Source of the DNA: Mesorhizobium_L sp035547755
GTDB taxonomy: Bacteria > Pseudomonadota > Alphaproteobacteria > Rhizobiales > Rhizobiaceae
DNA: 64,000 bases
Direction: 5' to 3'
Assembly (NCBI GenBank): GCA_035547755.1
Contig: DASZUG010000030.1
Coordinates: 11,809 to 75,808, forward strand
How positions within the stretch are numbered: the stretch's first letter is position 1; each line of letters begins with the position of its first letter. The position numbers and the translations under genes are program-made. The notes under the pieces are model-generated. The model saw only the letters and a program-made list of their open reading frames with translations, was not told the DNA's origin and did not search any database. Below are positions 27,742 through 36,668 of the stretch, in pieces.

Positions 27742-28749
27742 ATGAGCCTTACTCAGAAGCTTATCAATGACGGCAATGCCGCCGTCGACGAGATGCTGGC
27801 CGGCATCCTGGCCGCTCATCCCGATCATCTGTTCCGTCCCGAAGGCGCGCCGCGCGCGGTCGTGGCCCGCCATGGCCCGCGCGAAGGCAAGGTCGCCCTC
27901 GTCATCGGCGGCGGCTCCGGCCATGAGCCCACTTTCCTCGGATTCGTCGGCAAGGGTCTCGCCGACGCGGCGGCGATCGGCAATGTCTTCGCCTCGCCGC
28001 CCCCGCAACCGGCCGTCGATGCGGCGATGGCCGCGAATGGCGGCGCGGGCGTGCTCTTCATGTATGGCAATTATGCCGGCGATGTCATGAATTTCGACAT
28101 GGCGGGCGAGCTTCTCGAAATGGAAGGCATCGAGGCGCGCACGGTTCTGACGACCGACGACATCGCCTCGGCGCCGGTTTCCGAGCGCGGGAAACGCCGC
28201 GGGGTGGCCGGCAATGTCTTCATCTTCAAGGCGGCCGGCGCGGCTGCCGACATGATGATGCCGCTCGACGAGGTCGAGCGCATCGCCCGTCACGCCAATG
28301 CCCGCACCTTCACCATGGGCGTCGCGCTCTCCTCCTGCTCGCTGCCGCAGACGCGCCGGCCAAGCTTCGACCTGCCGGCCGGCGAGATGGAGATCGGCAT
28401 GGGCATCCATGGCGAACCCGGCGTCCGGCGCGGCCCGTTGCGCACGGCGAACGAGGTTGCCGACGAGATCATGGACGCTATCCTCAAGGAGATGAACGCC
28501 AAGGCGGGCGATCGCGTCGCGGTGCTCGTCAACTCTCTCGGGGCCACGCCGCTGATGGAGCTTTACATCCTCTACGCGCGGGTCGCCGAACGGTTGACAG
28601 CTGTCAACCTCGCCGTCCACAAGGCGCTGGTCGGCCCCTATTGCACCTCGCTCGACATGGCCGGAGCCTCGATCACCGTGATGCATCTCGACGACGAGCT
28701 TCAACGCATGATCGATCATCCCTGTGATTGCGCCATGTTCCGGGGTTGA
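27742..28749 (+). CDS. dhaK: Dihydroxyacetone-kinase-type sugar-binding subunit DhaK
   Basis: A 335-residue DhaK domain protein. It shows ALVIGGGSGHEP (near 52-63), YGNYAGDVMNFDMA and the substrate-binding histidine in GMGIHGEPG (near residue 235), which forms a covalent bond with the ketone of the substrate. A GGGAGGAG site precedes ATG 27742. It is followed at once by dhaL. Relatives phosphorylate dihydroxyacetone, but DAK-type kinases for L- and D-erythrulose are known. Given the ery and apiose genes alongside, the substrate here may be erythrulose or another four-carbon ketone. Confidence 0.87.
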   Translation: MSLTQKLINDGNAAVDEMLAGILAAHPDHLFRPEGAPRAVVARHGPREGKVALVIGGGSGHEPTFLGFVGKGLADAAAIGNVFASPPPQPAVDAAMAANGGAGVLFMYGNYAGDVMNFDMAGELLEMEGIEARTVLTTDDIASAPVSERGKRRGVAGNVFIFKAAGAAADMMMPLDEVERIARHANARTFTMGVALSSCSLPQTRRPSFDLPAGEMEIGMGIHGEPGVRRGPLRTANEVADEIMDAILKEMNAKAGDRVAVLVNSLGATPLMELYILYARVAERLTAVNLAVHKALVGPYCTSLDMAGASITVMHLDDELQRMIDHPCDCAMFRG

Positions 28750-28750
28750 G

Positions 28751-29359
28751 ATGATGGACTTCACCACATCCGACCTCAAGCAGCTTTTCGCCGCTTTTGC
28801 GAAACGCATGCAGGCCGAGCGTGACCGCCTCTGCGCCCTTGACGGCGCCATTGGGGACGGCGACCACGGCATCGCCATGGAACAGGGCATGACCGCCGCG
28901 AGCACGGCGGCCGCTTCGACCGAAGGCAGCTTGCAGGATATCTTCAACGCTGCCGCAAAGGGGTTCCTGAATGCCGTCGGCGCTTCGAGCGGCCCGCTCT
29001 ATGCGACCGGCCTCCTGCGCGCCGGAAAGGCCGCGGGTGCGCGATCGTCGATGCCTGCCGGCGAATTGCGCGCCGTCATCGCCGCGATGCGCGACGGCAT
29101 CGCGCAGCGCGGCAAGGCGGAACCTGGCCAGAAGACGATGCTCGACGCCTGGGGGCCTGCCGCCGAAGCGGCGACGGCCGGCGAGCCTCCGGAAGCCATC
29201 GCGTCCGCTGCTCAAAAAGGTGCGGATGGCACCAGCCGGATGGTCGCCACCTTGGGCCGCGCCGCCCGCCTCGGCGAGCGGTCCATCGGCCATCCCGATC
29301 CCGGCGCGATCTCCGCCGCGATGCTGATCACGGAAATTTGCGCGGCCATGGAGCGCTGA
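28751..29359 (+). CDS. dhaL: Dihydroxyacetone-kinase-type nucleotide-binding subunit DhaL
   Basis: A 202-residue all-helical DhaL. The magnesium-ADP site is GAIGDGDHGIAMEQGM (Asp residues about 34-41), followed by GASSGPLYATGL and the C-terminal lid loop LGERSIGHPDPGA. It starts one base after the dhaK stop, with ATG at 28751 or 28754. No dhaM phosphotransferase gene is visible here. Either DhaM is encoded elsewhere, or this split pair uses ATP directly. Confidence 0.87.
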   Translation: MMDFTTSDLKQLFAAFAKRMQAERDRLCALDGAIGDGDHGIAMEQGMTAASTAAASTEGSLQDIFNAAAKGFLNAVGASSGPLYATGLLRAGKAAGARSSMPAGELRAVIAAMRDGIAQRGKAEPGQKTMLDAWGPAAEAATAGEPPEAIASAAQKGADGTSRMVATLGRAARLGERSIGHPDPGAISAAMLITEICAAMER

Positions 29360-29362
29360 CGC

Positions 29363-29401
29363 CACTCACGCGTCAAACGTAGTGCGTGGATACTTTTTTT
29401 T
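29363..29401 (+). terminator. Possible intrinsic terminator after dhaL
   Basis: A CACGC/GCGTG stem with a T-G extension encloses a 12-base loop and is followed, after ATAC, by a run of eight T residues. The stem is short and not adjacent to the T tract, so this is only a moderate candidate. It lies between the convergent dhaL and sulfatase genes, where a terminator is expected. Confidence 0.4.
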
Positions 29402-29479
29402 GATCCTCCGGTAACGCAAAAGCGAACATAGGCCCTGGTACCTGGTATAAGCCGGCCAGTTAGTCCAGCTCCAATCCAA

Positions 29480-31006
29480 TCAACCGGCCAGTGCCTCTTC
29501 CATGCGCTTGACGGCTTCCGGCGGCGCGTCGTTGGCGGCCATCAGCCGGAACAGCGCTTCCTTCAGGCGCTTCCTGACCGCCGGATCGTTGATCGGCGTG
29601 GTCTGGCCGGGATCGGTCTCGAGGTCATAGAGGACGGTGTTGGTGTCCTTCATCTCCTCGGGGAACATATAGCTGTGCATCTTCGTCTTCGCCTTGGATT
29701 TGTGCGCGATGCGAAGGAGCGGCACGCCCTTGGTGAAGTCGAACGGACCGACGAGGCTGGCGCTCTTCAATTCGTCCACGCCGAACATTTTCGTCATATG
29801 GGTCGGCATCAGCGTGTATTGGTAAAGGTCCTGGTTCTGCATATCCTTGGGATAGCAGAACATGGTGTAGCGGCCGTCGGTGATGTTCACGCCGCCGCCC
29901 CAATAACCGAACATGGCCGCTTCGCGCTGGCTGTGATCCTTTGCAAGCAGCGGCAGGATCGATTTCCCCTGCACTTCGGGCGGGATTTCCGCGCCGAAGA
30001 GTTCACAGAAGGTCGGCATCAGATCGATGGTCTGCGTCAGGCTCCGCCGGCGCTCGCCGGCATGGCTGGCGAAATCCGGATGATGGACGAAGAGCGGGAT
30101 GTGCGAGATCTCCTCGTAGAGCGGCATGCGGTTCTTCGCCCACCAGTCATGCTCGCCGAGCAGGAAGCCGTGATCGGTGCTCAGGATCAGCACCGTGTCC
30201 TTCCACATGTCGTGCTCGTCGAAATAATCGAGGAAGCGGCCGAGAAGGTCGTCGCAGAGACTGAGCAGCGCGAAATAGTTGGCGCGCAGTTCATCGATTT
30301 CCTCCTGCGGCTCCGTCACCCGCTCGTAGCGCGGCCAGTCGAGGATCGGACCCTCATAGGCGGTGGGGAATTTCGTCTTGAAGCGCTCCGGCGCGAAGAA
30401 CGGCTCATGCGGATCGAAGGTCTCGATCTGCAGGAACCAGTTGTCGGCGGTTCGGTTGATGTCGAGGAAGCGGAAGCCCGCCTCGAAGCACTGGACCGAC
30501 GGGAAATCCTTCTCCTCCTTGATGAACTCGCGGTTGATCATATGGTGATAGGGGTTCTGCTTCGAATTCGGGTCGTTCTGCCGCGGGTGGTATTTCTCGC
30601 GGATCCGGTCGATGGGAGAGGTCAGAAGCGCTTTCCACGGGTCCGATTCCTGGCCGCGGATGAAGTCGAAGGAATTGTAGCGCGTATGGTAGGTGGCGCC
30701 GCCGTCTTCCCAGTAATGGTAATGGTCCGAGGTGAGGTGCGAGTAGGCGCCGGCGGTCTTCAGGGCTTCCGGGAAGGAATTGTCGAACGGCTCCAGCGGA
30801 CCCCAGCTGCGGTGCAGGAAGGTATGCCGGCCGGTCTGCATGTCGCGCCGCGCCGGCATGCAGGGCATCGAGCCGATATAATGATGGTCGAAGGTGATCG
30901 AGCGTTCGGCGAGCCGCCTGAAATTGGGCGTCTCCAGAATTGTGCCGCCATAAGGCTCCAGCATCAGGCGGTTGAGTGAATCAAAGAGCAGGAAGACGGT
31001 CTTCAT
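29480..31006 (-). CDS. Sulfatase (formylglycine-dependent, S1 type)
   Basis: A 508-residue alkaline-phosphatase-fold hydrolase. The activation motif CxPxR is present as CMPARRDMQTGR with Cys49, which would be converted to formylglycine. Metal residues are suggested by FDSLN at the N-terminus and STDHGFLLGEHDWWAKN near residues 280-295. There is no signal peptide, so it acts in the cytoplasm. It is the last gene downstream of an ABC importer on the same strand, which suggests that a sulfated compound is imported and then desulfated. Phosphonate monoester hydrolases share the fold, so the ester type is not certain. No modifying enzyme is seen nearby. Confidence 0.82.
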   Translation of the reverse strand: MKTVFLLFDSLNRLMLEPYGGTILETPNFRRLAERSITFDHHYIGSMPCMPARRDMQTGRHTFLHRSWGPLEPFDNSFPEALKTAGAYSHLTSDHYHYWEDGGATYHTRYNSFDFIRGQESDPWKALLTSPIDRIREKYHPRQNDPNSKQNPYHHMINREFIKEEKDFPSVQCFEAGFRFLDINRTADNWFLQIETFDPHEPFFAPERFKTKFPTAYEGPILDWPRYERVTEPQEEIDELRANYFALLSLCDDLLGRFLDYFDEHDMWKDTVLILSTDHGFLLGEHDWWAKNRMPLYEEISHIPLFVHHPDFASHAGERRRSLTQTIDLMPTFCELFGAEIPPEVQGKSILPLLAKDHSQREAAMFGYWGGGVNITDGRYTMFCYPKDMQNQDLYQYTLMPTHMTKMFGVDELKSASLVGPFDFTKGVPLLRIAHKSKAKTKMHSYMFPEEMKDTNTVLYDLETDPGQTTPINDPAVRKRLKEALFRLMAANDAPPEAVKRMEEALAG

Positions 31007-31078
31007 TGGGATGGCCTCTTGGTGGAAGACGATGATGGTCTATGGGGTTGGTCCATTGGGGTGATCGACGGGCCTCGG

Positions 31079-32140
31079 TCATTCGATACGTTGGCGCGTA
31101 TGGGGATCGAAGAGGTGGACGTGGGCGGGATCGAAGGCGAGATGCACAATCGTGCCGGCCGCCAGATGGCGAACTTCCGGCAGGCGCACCTTGATCAACT
31201 GTCCGTCGGCGTCGATGTTGAGAAGCATGCTCTCGCCGAGATTTTCCGACAGGAGCAGCTTTCCCGGTATGCCGCTCTCCGCCAGGCGCACATGGCTGGG
31301 GCGGATGCCGAGCACGATATCGTCGGCGGGAGCATTGGCCGCGGCGGGGATGTCGATCCTGTGGCCGACGACGCTGACCGATGATCCTTCGCGTCTGCCC
31401 TGCAACAGGTTCATCGGCGGGCTGCCGATGAAACCGGCGACATCGATCGTGTTCGGCCGGTTGAACACTTCCTCCGGCGTGCCGACCTGGACGATGTTGC
31501 CGTCGAGGAAGATGGCCATCCGGTCGGCGATCGTCATCGCCTCCTCCTGGTCGTGGGTGACGTAGATCGTCGTCACGTCCATGCTCTGGTGCAGCCGCTT
31601 CAGCTCGATCCGGGTCTCGAGCCTGAGCTGGGCGTCGAGATTGGAAAGCGGCTCGTCGAGCAGGAAGAGCCGCGGCTTGCGCACGATGGCGCGGGCGAGC
31701 GCGCAGCGCTGCTGCTGGCCGCCGGAAAGCTGACCGGGGCGGCGGTGCAGGAGGTGATCGATCTTCACCTTCCTCGCCGCCTCCCTCACCATGTCCGGGA
31801 TCTGCTTCTTCGGTACGCCGTCCATTTTCAGCGGGAAGCCGATGTTCTGCTCGAGCGTCATGTGCGGGTAGAGCGCATAGTTCTGGAACACCATGGCGAT
31901 GTTGCGCTCGCCGGGAGAGGCGTAGGTGACGTCGGCCCCGTCCACGGTCATGACGCCCTCGTCCGGCGCCTCCAGCCCGGCGATGACTCTGAGAGTGGTC
32001 GACTTGCCGGAACCCGACGGGCCGAGCAGGGCGAAGAACTCGGCCGGCTCGATCTCGAGATCGATGCCCTTCAGCGCCTTGAAACTGCCGAAGCTCTTGT
32101 GGATGCCGCTTAGCGTCACGCGGCCCTTCTCGTCGCTCAT
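31079..32140 (-). CDS. ABC transporter ATPase (MalK/UgpC type)
   Basis: A 353-residue ATPase. Walker A is GPSGSGKST, the signature is LSGGQQQRCALARAI and Walker B is LFLLDEPLSNLD, with the switch histidine in TIYVTHDQEE. The C-terminal 110 residues form the TOBE-like regulatory domain found in carbohydrate and glycerol-phosphate importers. It overlaps the upstream permease gene by four bases. It powers the importer encoded by the three genes upstream and may be shared with other carbohydrate importers. Confidence 0.92.
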   Translation of the reverse strand: MSDEKGRVTLSGIHKSFGSFKALKGIDLEIEPAEFFALLGPSGSGKSTTLRVIAGLEAPDEGVMTVDGADVTYASPGERNIAMVFQNYALYPHMTLEQNIGFPLKMDGVPKKQIPDMVREAARKVKIDHLLHRRPGQLSGGQQQRCALARAIVRKPRLFLLDEPLSNLDAQLRLETRIELKRLHQSMDVTTIYVTHDQEEAMTIADRMAIFLDGNIVQVGTPEEVFNRPNTIDVAGFIGSPPMNLLQGRREGSSVSVVGHRIDIPAAANAPADDIVLGIRPSHVRLAESGIPGKLLLSENLGESMLLNIDADGQLIKVRLPEVRHLAAGTIVHLAFDPAHVHLFDPHTRQRIE

Positions 32141-32994
32141 CGGCGACCTCCTCCCTTGACGGCGCCGACGGTAAGGCCCTTGACGATCTGCTTTTGCGCG
32201 GCGATCCCGATGATGATCATCGGCAGCATGGCAATCAGCGCCGCTGCGGCGAGCTTTGCCCAGAGCGTCTGTTCGACGGACACGAAATTATACATGGCGA
32301 CCGTCACCGGCCGGACGTGATTGCCGCTGAGCTGGACGGAGAACAGGAACTCGTTCCAGGCATTGAGGAAGACGAAGATCACGGTGACGGCGATGCCGCC
32401 GCGCACCTGCGGCAGGATGACGTGCCAGAGCGTCTGGAACCGGTTGGCCTTGTCGAGGAACGCCGCTTCTTCCATCTCCTTGGGAACGTCTTCCATGTAG
32501 GAGACCATCAGCCAGATCGCGAAGGGCAAGGAGAATGTCAGGAAGACGACGATCAAGCCCTGATATGTGTCGAGCCAGCCGACCTTGTTGAGGATCAGAA
32601 AATAGGGAATGACCAGGCCGACCGGCGGGATCATCTGCGTGACCAGCGTATAGAAGCCGAGGGATTTCCTGCCGGGCAGCCTCAGCCGGGCGAAGGCATA
32701 GGCCGCCGGTACGGAGAGAAGGATCGTCAGCACGGTCGTCGAGGCCGCCACGACGAAGCTGTTGAAGAAGCTTTGCGCGATGGAGAAGGCCCCGAATATC
32801 GCGTCGCGGTAGTTTTGCAGCGTCGGATCGAAGACGATCCGCGGCGGATAGGTGAGCACCTCCCTCTCCGATTTCAGGGAGACGACCACCGCCCAGATGA
32901 TCGGGAAGGCCCAGATCGCCAGGATCAACGCCGACAGCACATAGAGCAGGATGTTGCGGCGCAGGTTCGCCGCCTTGTGCGGGTTCATCGCCAT
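32137..32994 (-). CDS. ABC transporter permease (MalG type)
   Basis: A 285-residue inner-membrane protein with six hydrophobic segments and the EAA loop MEEAAFLDKANRFQTLWHVILPQVRGG that docks the ATPase. I set the start at 32994, where TAATG overlaps the stop of the partner permease. Longer in-frame translation from 33369 would cover the partner gene and is a shadow. It forms the channel with the protein of 32994-33911. Confidence 0.9.
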   Translation of the reverse strand: MAMNPHKAANLRRNILLYVLSALILAIWAFPIIWAVVVSLKSEREVLTYPPRIVFDPTLQNYRDAIFGAFSIAQSFFNSFVVAASTTVLTILLSVPAAYAFARLRLPGRKSLGFYTLVTQMIPPVGLVIPYFLILNKVGWLDTYQGLIVVFLTFSLPFAIWLMVSYMEDVPKEMEEAAFLDKANRFQTLWHVILPQVRGGIAVTVIFVFLNAWNEFLFSVQLSGNHVRPVTVAMYNFVSVEQTLWAKLAAAALIAMLPMIIIGIAAQKQIVKGLTVGAVKGGGRR

Positions 32995-33911
32995 TATCTC
33001 GCCCTCTGGGTGCGCATCATGAAGAGGACCGACGAGACGGCGAGCGTGATGACCATCAGCGCTACGGCGAGCGCCGAGCCGTAGCCGAAATCGAGTTTCA
33101 CGAACGAGACCCGGAAGGCATAGAGATTGAGAATCTCGGTCGCGGTGCCCGGCCCGCCGCCGGTCGCCGCGAAGATGGCGGCGAAGGCGGACAGCGCGAT
33201 CATCGAGCGCATGATGACGACGATGACGATCGCCGGGCGGATGAGCGGCAAGGTGATATGGATGAAGCGCTGCACGGCGTTCGCCCGGTCGATGCGCGCC
33301 GCCTCGTAAACGTCGGGCGGCAGCGAGGCGAGGCTTGCGAGCATCACCAGGAAGACGAAGGGCGTCCACTGCCAGGTGTGGATCATGATCACCGAGATCA
33401 TCGCCGGGACCGGCGCACCGAGCCAGTTGACGGCTTCGAAGCCGAGCGCCTTCACCGCGAAATCGACGAGGCCGAAATTGGGCGCCAGCATGAGCGTGCG
33501 CCAGAACAGGCCGACCACAACCGGCGCCAGCACGATCGGCAGGATCGCGACGATGCGGAAAACGCCCTGCCCGCGCGGGATCTGCATGACGAGCAGCGCC
33601 AGCGCCAGTCCCAGCACCAGTTGCGCGGTGACGGTGCTGACCGTGTAGATCGCGGTGAGTTCGAGCGCGTGCCAGAACTCAGGATCGTGCATCATGGTGG
33701 CGTAGTTGCCGATCCCGACGAAGCCGTTCATGAACGGCATCGCCAGGTTGATGCTGCGGAAGGAATTCCAGATCAGGTAGATGATGGGAAAGGTCGTCGT
33801 CACCAGCAGGATGACGAGCGCCGGAGCGACCAGCAGGATGGCGAAATTCCGCTCGCTCTCGACGACCGTGGCCCGGCGGCGAACCATGGCCGATCCCATC
33901 ATCTTCTGCAC
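32994..33911 (-). CDS. ABC transporter permease (MalF type)
   Basis: About 305 residues with six hydrophobic segments. The first follows the basic RRRATVVESERNF leader, and the EAA-type loop is VYEAARIDRANAVQRFIHITLPLIRP. A GTG at 33911 has GGAGG five bases upstream and is my preferred start; an ATG at 33923 lies in the same frame. It is encoded between the binding protein and the MalG-type partner. Confidence 0.9.
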   Translation of the reverse strand: MQKMMGSAMVRRRATVVESERNFAILLVAPALVILLVTTTFPIIYLIWNSFRSINLAMPFMNGFVGIGNYATMMHDPEFWHALELTAIYTVSTVTAQLVLGLALALLVMQIPRGQGVFRIVAILPIVLAPVVVGLFWRTLMLAPNFGLVDFAVKALGFEAVNWLGAPVPAMISVIMIHTWQWTPFVFLVMLASLASLPPDVYEAARIDRANAVQRFIHITLPLIRPAIVIVVIMRSMIALSAFAAIFAATGGGPGTATEILNLYAFRVSFVKLDFGYGSALAVALMVITLAVSSVLFMMRTQRAR

Positions 33912-33929
33912 TGGAACCTCCATCAGGCG

Positions 33930-35360
33930 CTAGCTCTTGGTGATTCCCGCGAGCTTGCTTTGCGCCTGGTCGAGCGCCGATTTCGGCTTCGCCTGGCCGA
34001 TCAGCGCCGCCTGGATGGCGGTTGCGACCGTTTCGCCGATCGCCGGCCATTGCGGCACGCGCGGCCGCCAATCGACGTCGGTATCGTCCTGCAGCGAAGC
34101 CGTGACCGATTCGATGTAGTTCTGGCCGATGCCGCCGACGAGCTTGCGGAACCCGTCATCCTTCAGGATGGAAGTCCGGTTGACGCCGAGGCGCTTGTAG
34201 CCGCCGGGGAAGCCGTAGGACGTCGCCGCCTGGACCTCCTTCGAGGACGCCCACTGGATGAACAACCAGGTCGCGACCTTGTCTTTCCTGGACAAGGCCC
34301 CGTTTATCGGAAAACTCCAGTTCCAGATCGACGTGCAGCGCTTGCCCGCCGGACCCTTCGGCCAGCGTGCGAAGGCGAGCTTGCCGACCACCTTGGACTT
34401 GTCCGGATTGGCGACCACCGCCACCGAGGTGTTGGAATCGATATAGGAGGCTATCGTGCCTTGCGCGAAGGCGTCGGCAATATCCGGCCAGTTCCAGTTC
34501 TGCACCCCGTTCGGCGCATATTTGGTCAAGAGATCGACATACCATTCCAGCGCCGCGACGGCTTCCGGCCCGTTGACCGTCAGCTTGCCGCTCTTGTCGA
34601 ACCAGTCTCCGCCGAATTCGCGGAAGATCGACGGGAAGATGTACATGTTCTGGCCCGCGCCCTTGAAGCCGCGGATGGCGCAGCCCCACAACCGGTCCTT
34701 GGGATCGTTGATCCTGGCGGCGGTCTCCGTGTATTCCTTCAGCGTCTCCGGCGCCTTCAGGCCGTGCTTGTCGTAGATGTCGGCGCGATAGACCTGCAGC
34801 GTCACCTCGCCGTCCCACGGAATGCCATAGGGCTTGCCCTTGATCGAAGCGGCCTCGCGCCAGCTCTTCAGGATGTCATCGAAGTCGAACCAGGCGGGAT
34901 CGGTCAGCTTGGAATCCTGCAGATAGGTGTCGAGCGGGTCGATCCAGCCATTCGCGACATAAAGCGGATAATACATCGGATCGGCGGCGTGCGTCGCCCA
35001 TGTGCCGGTCTTGGTCGAAAGATCGAGAACGGCCTTCTGGCGGATCTGGCCAGGCGGGGTCATCTCCAGGCGGGCCTTGACGCCCGTCAGTTTGTTGAAT
35101 TCCGGCAGGACGGCGTTCAGATTGTCGAAATATCCCGCGGGAGTGACGCCGATGGTAATCGATGAGCCTTTCGCCTGGCCCCAGTCGATCTTGGCGTTCT
35201 TCACCGACGACAGGTCCGGCGCGGCGGCGGCGGCCCTGGCCCGCTGCGTGAAGACAGCCGGCATCGCCAATAGGGCCATGCCCGCGGCGGTCGTCTTGAG
35301 CAGGGTCCTTCTGTGGATGCCCGCTCCCCTGATGGTCCTGGCGTTGTCTTTTTCGTTCAT
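33930..35360 (-). CDS. Extracellular solute-binding protein (family 1), Tat-like signal
   Basis: A 476-residue substrate-binding protein. The leader has the twin-arginine-type motif HRRTLLKTTAAG, then a hydrophobic stretch and an AxA cleavage site near residue 45. The mature protein shows family features such as a mixed alpha/beta N-lobe and TYLQDSKLTDPAWF. A GGGAGGAG site precedes ATG 35360. It is the first gene of the importer-sulfatase run. The ligand is unknown; a sulfated sugar or polyol is inferred from the sulfatase. Confidence 0.88.
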   Translation of the reverse strand: MNEKDNARTIRGAGIHRRTLLKTTAAGMALLAMPAVFTQRARAAAAAPDLSSVKNAKIDWGQAKGSSITIGVTPAGYFDNLNAVLPEFNKLTGVKARLEMTPPGQIRQKAVLDLSTKTGTWATHAADPMYYPLYVANGWIDPLDTYLQDSKLTDPAWFDFDDILKSWREAASIKGKPYGIPWDGEVTLQVYRADIYDKHGLKAPETLKEYTETAARINDPKDRLWGCAIRGFKGAGQNMYIFPSIFREFGGDWFDKSGKLTVNGPEAVAALEWYVDLLTKYAPNGVQNWNWPDIADAFAQGTIASYIDSNTSVAVVANPDKSKVVGKLAFARWPKGPAGKRCTSIWNWSFPINGALSRKDKVATWLFIQWASSKEVQAATSYGFPGGYKRLGVNRTSILKDDGFRKLVGGIGQNYIESVTASLQDDTDVDWRPRVPQWPAIGETVATAIQAALIGQAKPKSALDQAQSKLAGITKS

Positions 35361-35686
35361 TTCATCTCCTCCCTTTGCAACGAGAGCGGCTCAGCGATGG
35401 CTGCTCGCGATTCCACGGCAGCGAGCGAAGTCTAAGGCGACCGGCGACATGGCGACGATCGACATGATTTCGTTCTTGAGGCCGTTATCGATATTTCCTA
35501 CCGCCCGCCGCCTGCCGCAGCGGAAAAATACCCCATCCTGCGCCGCGCCTCGTCGACCGTGCCGCGGCGTTCGTCCAATCTCCCGCAGGCGCATCGGCAA
35601 TTGCCCATGCGCCGATTTTGTCGTAACGTCCTAAACATTCTAACAATAGAACTTTTGATGCAAGTCTTTTTTTCGAGGAGATCCGC
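35361..35686. promoter_or_regulatory. Divergent control region with inverted repeat at 35638-35651
   Basis: The 326 bases between the binding-protein gene and the GntR gene must hold both promoters. The clearest element is the perfect inverted repeat TTCTA-ACAA-TAGAA, about 36 bases before the GntR gene. It is a plausible operator for that regulator. The rest is unremarkable, apart from a T-rich stretch at 35666-35673. Confidence 0.45.
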
Positions 35687-36427
35687 GTGATGTTCGAAAG
35701 GATGCCGATACCGATCTATGTCCAGCTCGCGGACATCATGCGCCACCGCATCAAGCGCGGGATCTGGCCGCGCGGGCGGATGCTGCCGTCGATCGAAAGG
35801 CTGATGGAGGAATTCGACGTCGCGCGCGTCACCGTTCGTCAGGCGATCCAGCTGCTCGCCGGCGAGGGGCTTCTGCTGTCGCAGCGCGGCCGGGGCACTT
35901 TCGTCACCGCCGAACCGGGTGCGGAGCGGCGCCTTCTGGTGCAGACGACCCTCGACGATCTTGTCGAGATGTACCGCGGCGACACGCCCGATCTGGCGAA
36001 TATCATCGAATCGCGTGAGCCGCCGCTCCTCCAGGAGCGCGACGGCATGCCGGCGCCGGGTTATTTCCATCTCCAGCGCGTCCATTCACGCGATGGCGAG
36101 AATTATTGCGTCGCCTCGATCTTCATCGACGAACGCATCTTTTCCCTCGCGCCCGACCGGTTCCGGCACGAGGTCGTCATTCCGCTGTTTGCAACGCTTC
36201 CCGGCGTGGAGATCACCAAGGCGCGCCAGACGCTCAATATCGGGGCCGCCGATGTCGAGGCGGCGAAGAATTTGCGGATACCGGTCAACAGCCCGGTCGC
36301 CGAAATCCGACGCGTCTTCACCGGTCCCGACGGTTCGGTCATCTATGTCGGCGAAGCCACCTATCGTGGCGACTATATCCACCTCGAGATGGACCTGATG
36401 CCGACATTGGGCGGCAGGATGTCTTAA
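35687..36427 (+). CDS. GntR-family regulator, HutC (UTRA) subfamily
   Basis: A 246-residue regulator. The N-terminal winged helix (about 8-75) reads PIYVQLADIMRHRIKRGIWP and VTVRQAIQLLAGEGLL. The C-terminal UTRA ligand domain has RVHSRDGENYCVASIFIDER and ends YRGDYIHLEMDL. GTG 35687 or ATG 35690 follows GAGGAG. It is divergent from the sulfatase-associated importer operon and is presumably its regulator, sensing an intermediate of the imported compound. Confidence 0.88.
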   Translation: MMFERMPIPIYVQLADIMRHRIKRGIWPRGRMLPSIERLMEEFDVARVTVRQAIQLLAGEGLLLSQRGRGTFVTAEPGAERRLLVQTTLDDLVEMYRGDTPDLANIIESREPPLLQERDGMPAPGYFHLQRVHSRDGENYCVASIFIDERIFSLAPDRFRHEVVIPLFATLPGVEITKARQTLNIGAADVEAAKNLRIPVNSPVAEIRRVFTGPDGSVIYVGEATYRGDYIHLEMDLMPTLGGRMS

Positions 36428-36458
36428 CGCTACGAGCCCGGCGGCGGAGGCGCCAGGA

Positions 36459-36565
36459 TCAGGCGGAGGCGCGGCGGATGAATGGCCGGGAGAGCTTGGT
36501 CAGCAGCGGAACATCCCCCTTCGGCTCCCGGTTCCCAAGCCGCTCCAGCAGCGTTTCGGCGATCC
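36459..36565 (-). pseudogene. Possible remnant of a LacI-type regulator C-terminus
   Basis: On the minus strand the frame ends ERIAETLLERLGNREP...LLTKLSRPFIRRASA. This looks like the tail of a LacI-type regulator, but no upstream LacI sequence exists because the frame runs into DNA antisense to the amidohydrolase remnant. It could be chance coding potential. Confidence is low. Confidence 0.25.
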
Positions 36566-36668
36566 TCTCCGGGGAGGCGCGACTGCCGCGGTCGCCGGGC
36601 GGCTGGAGCGCGGCCAGGTGACGGGAAGGCCGGGCGCGGATACCGGCGCCAGAAGGCCGCGCACCGTC

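Noticed and set aside
33258..35165. Open frame of 635 codons opposite the binding-protein and MalF-type genes
   Set aside because: It has no recognisable motifs and runs antisense to two genes with strong ribosome sites and family features.
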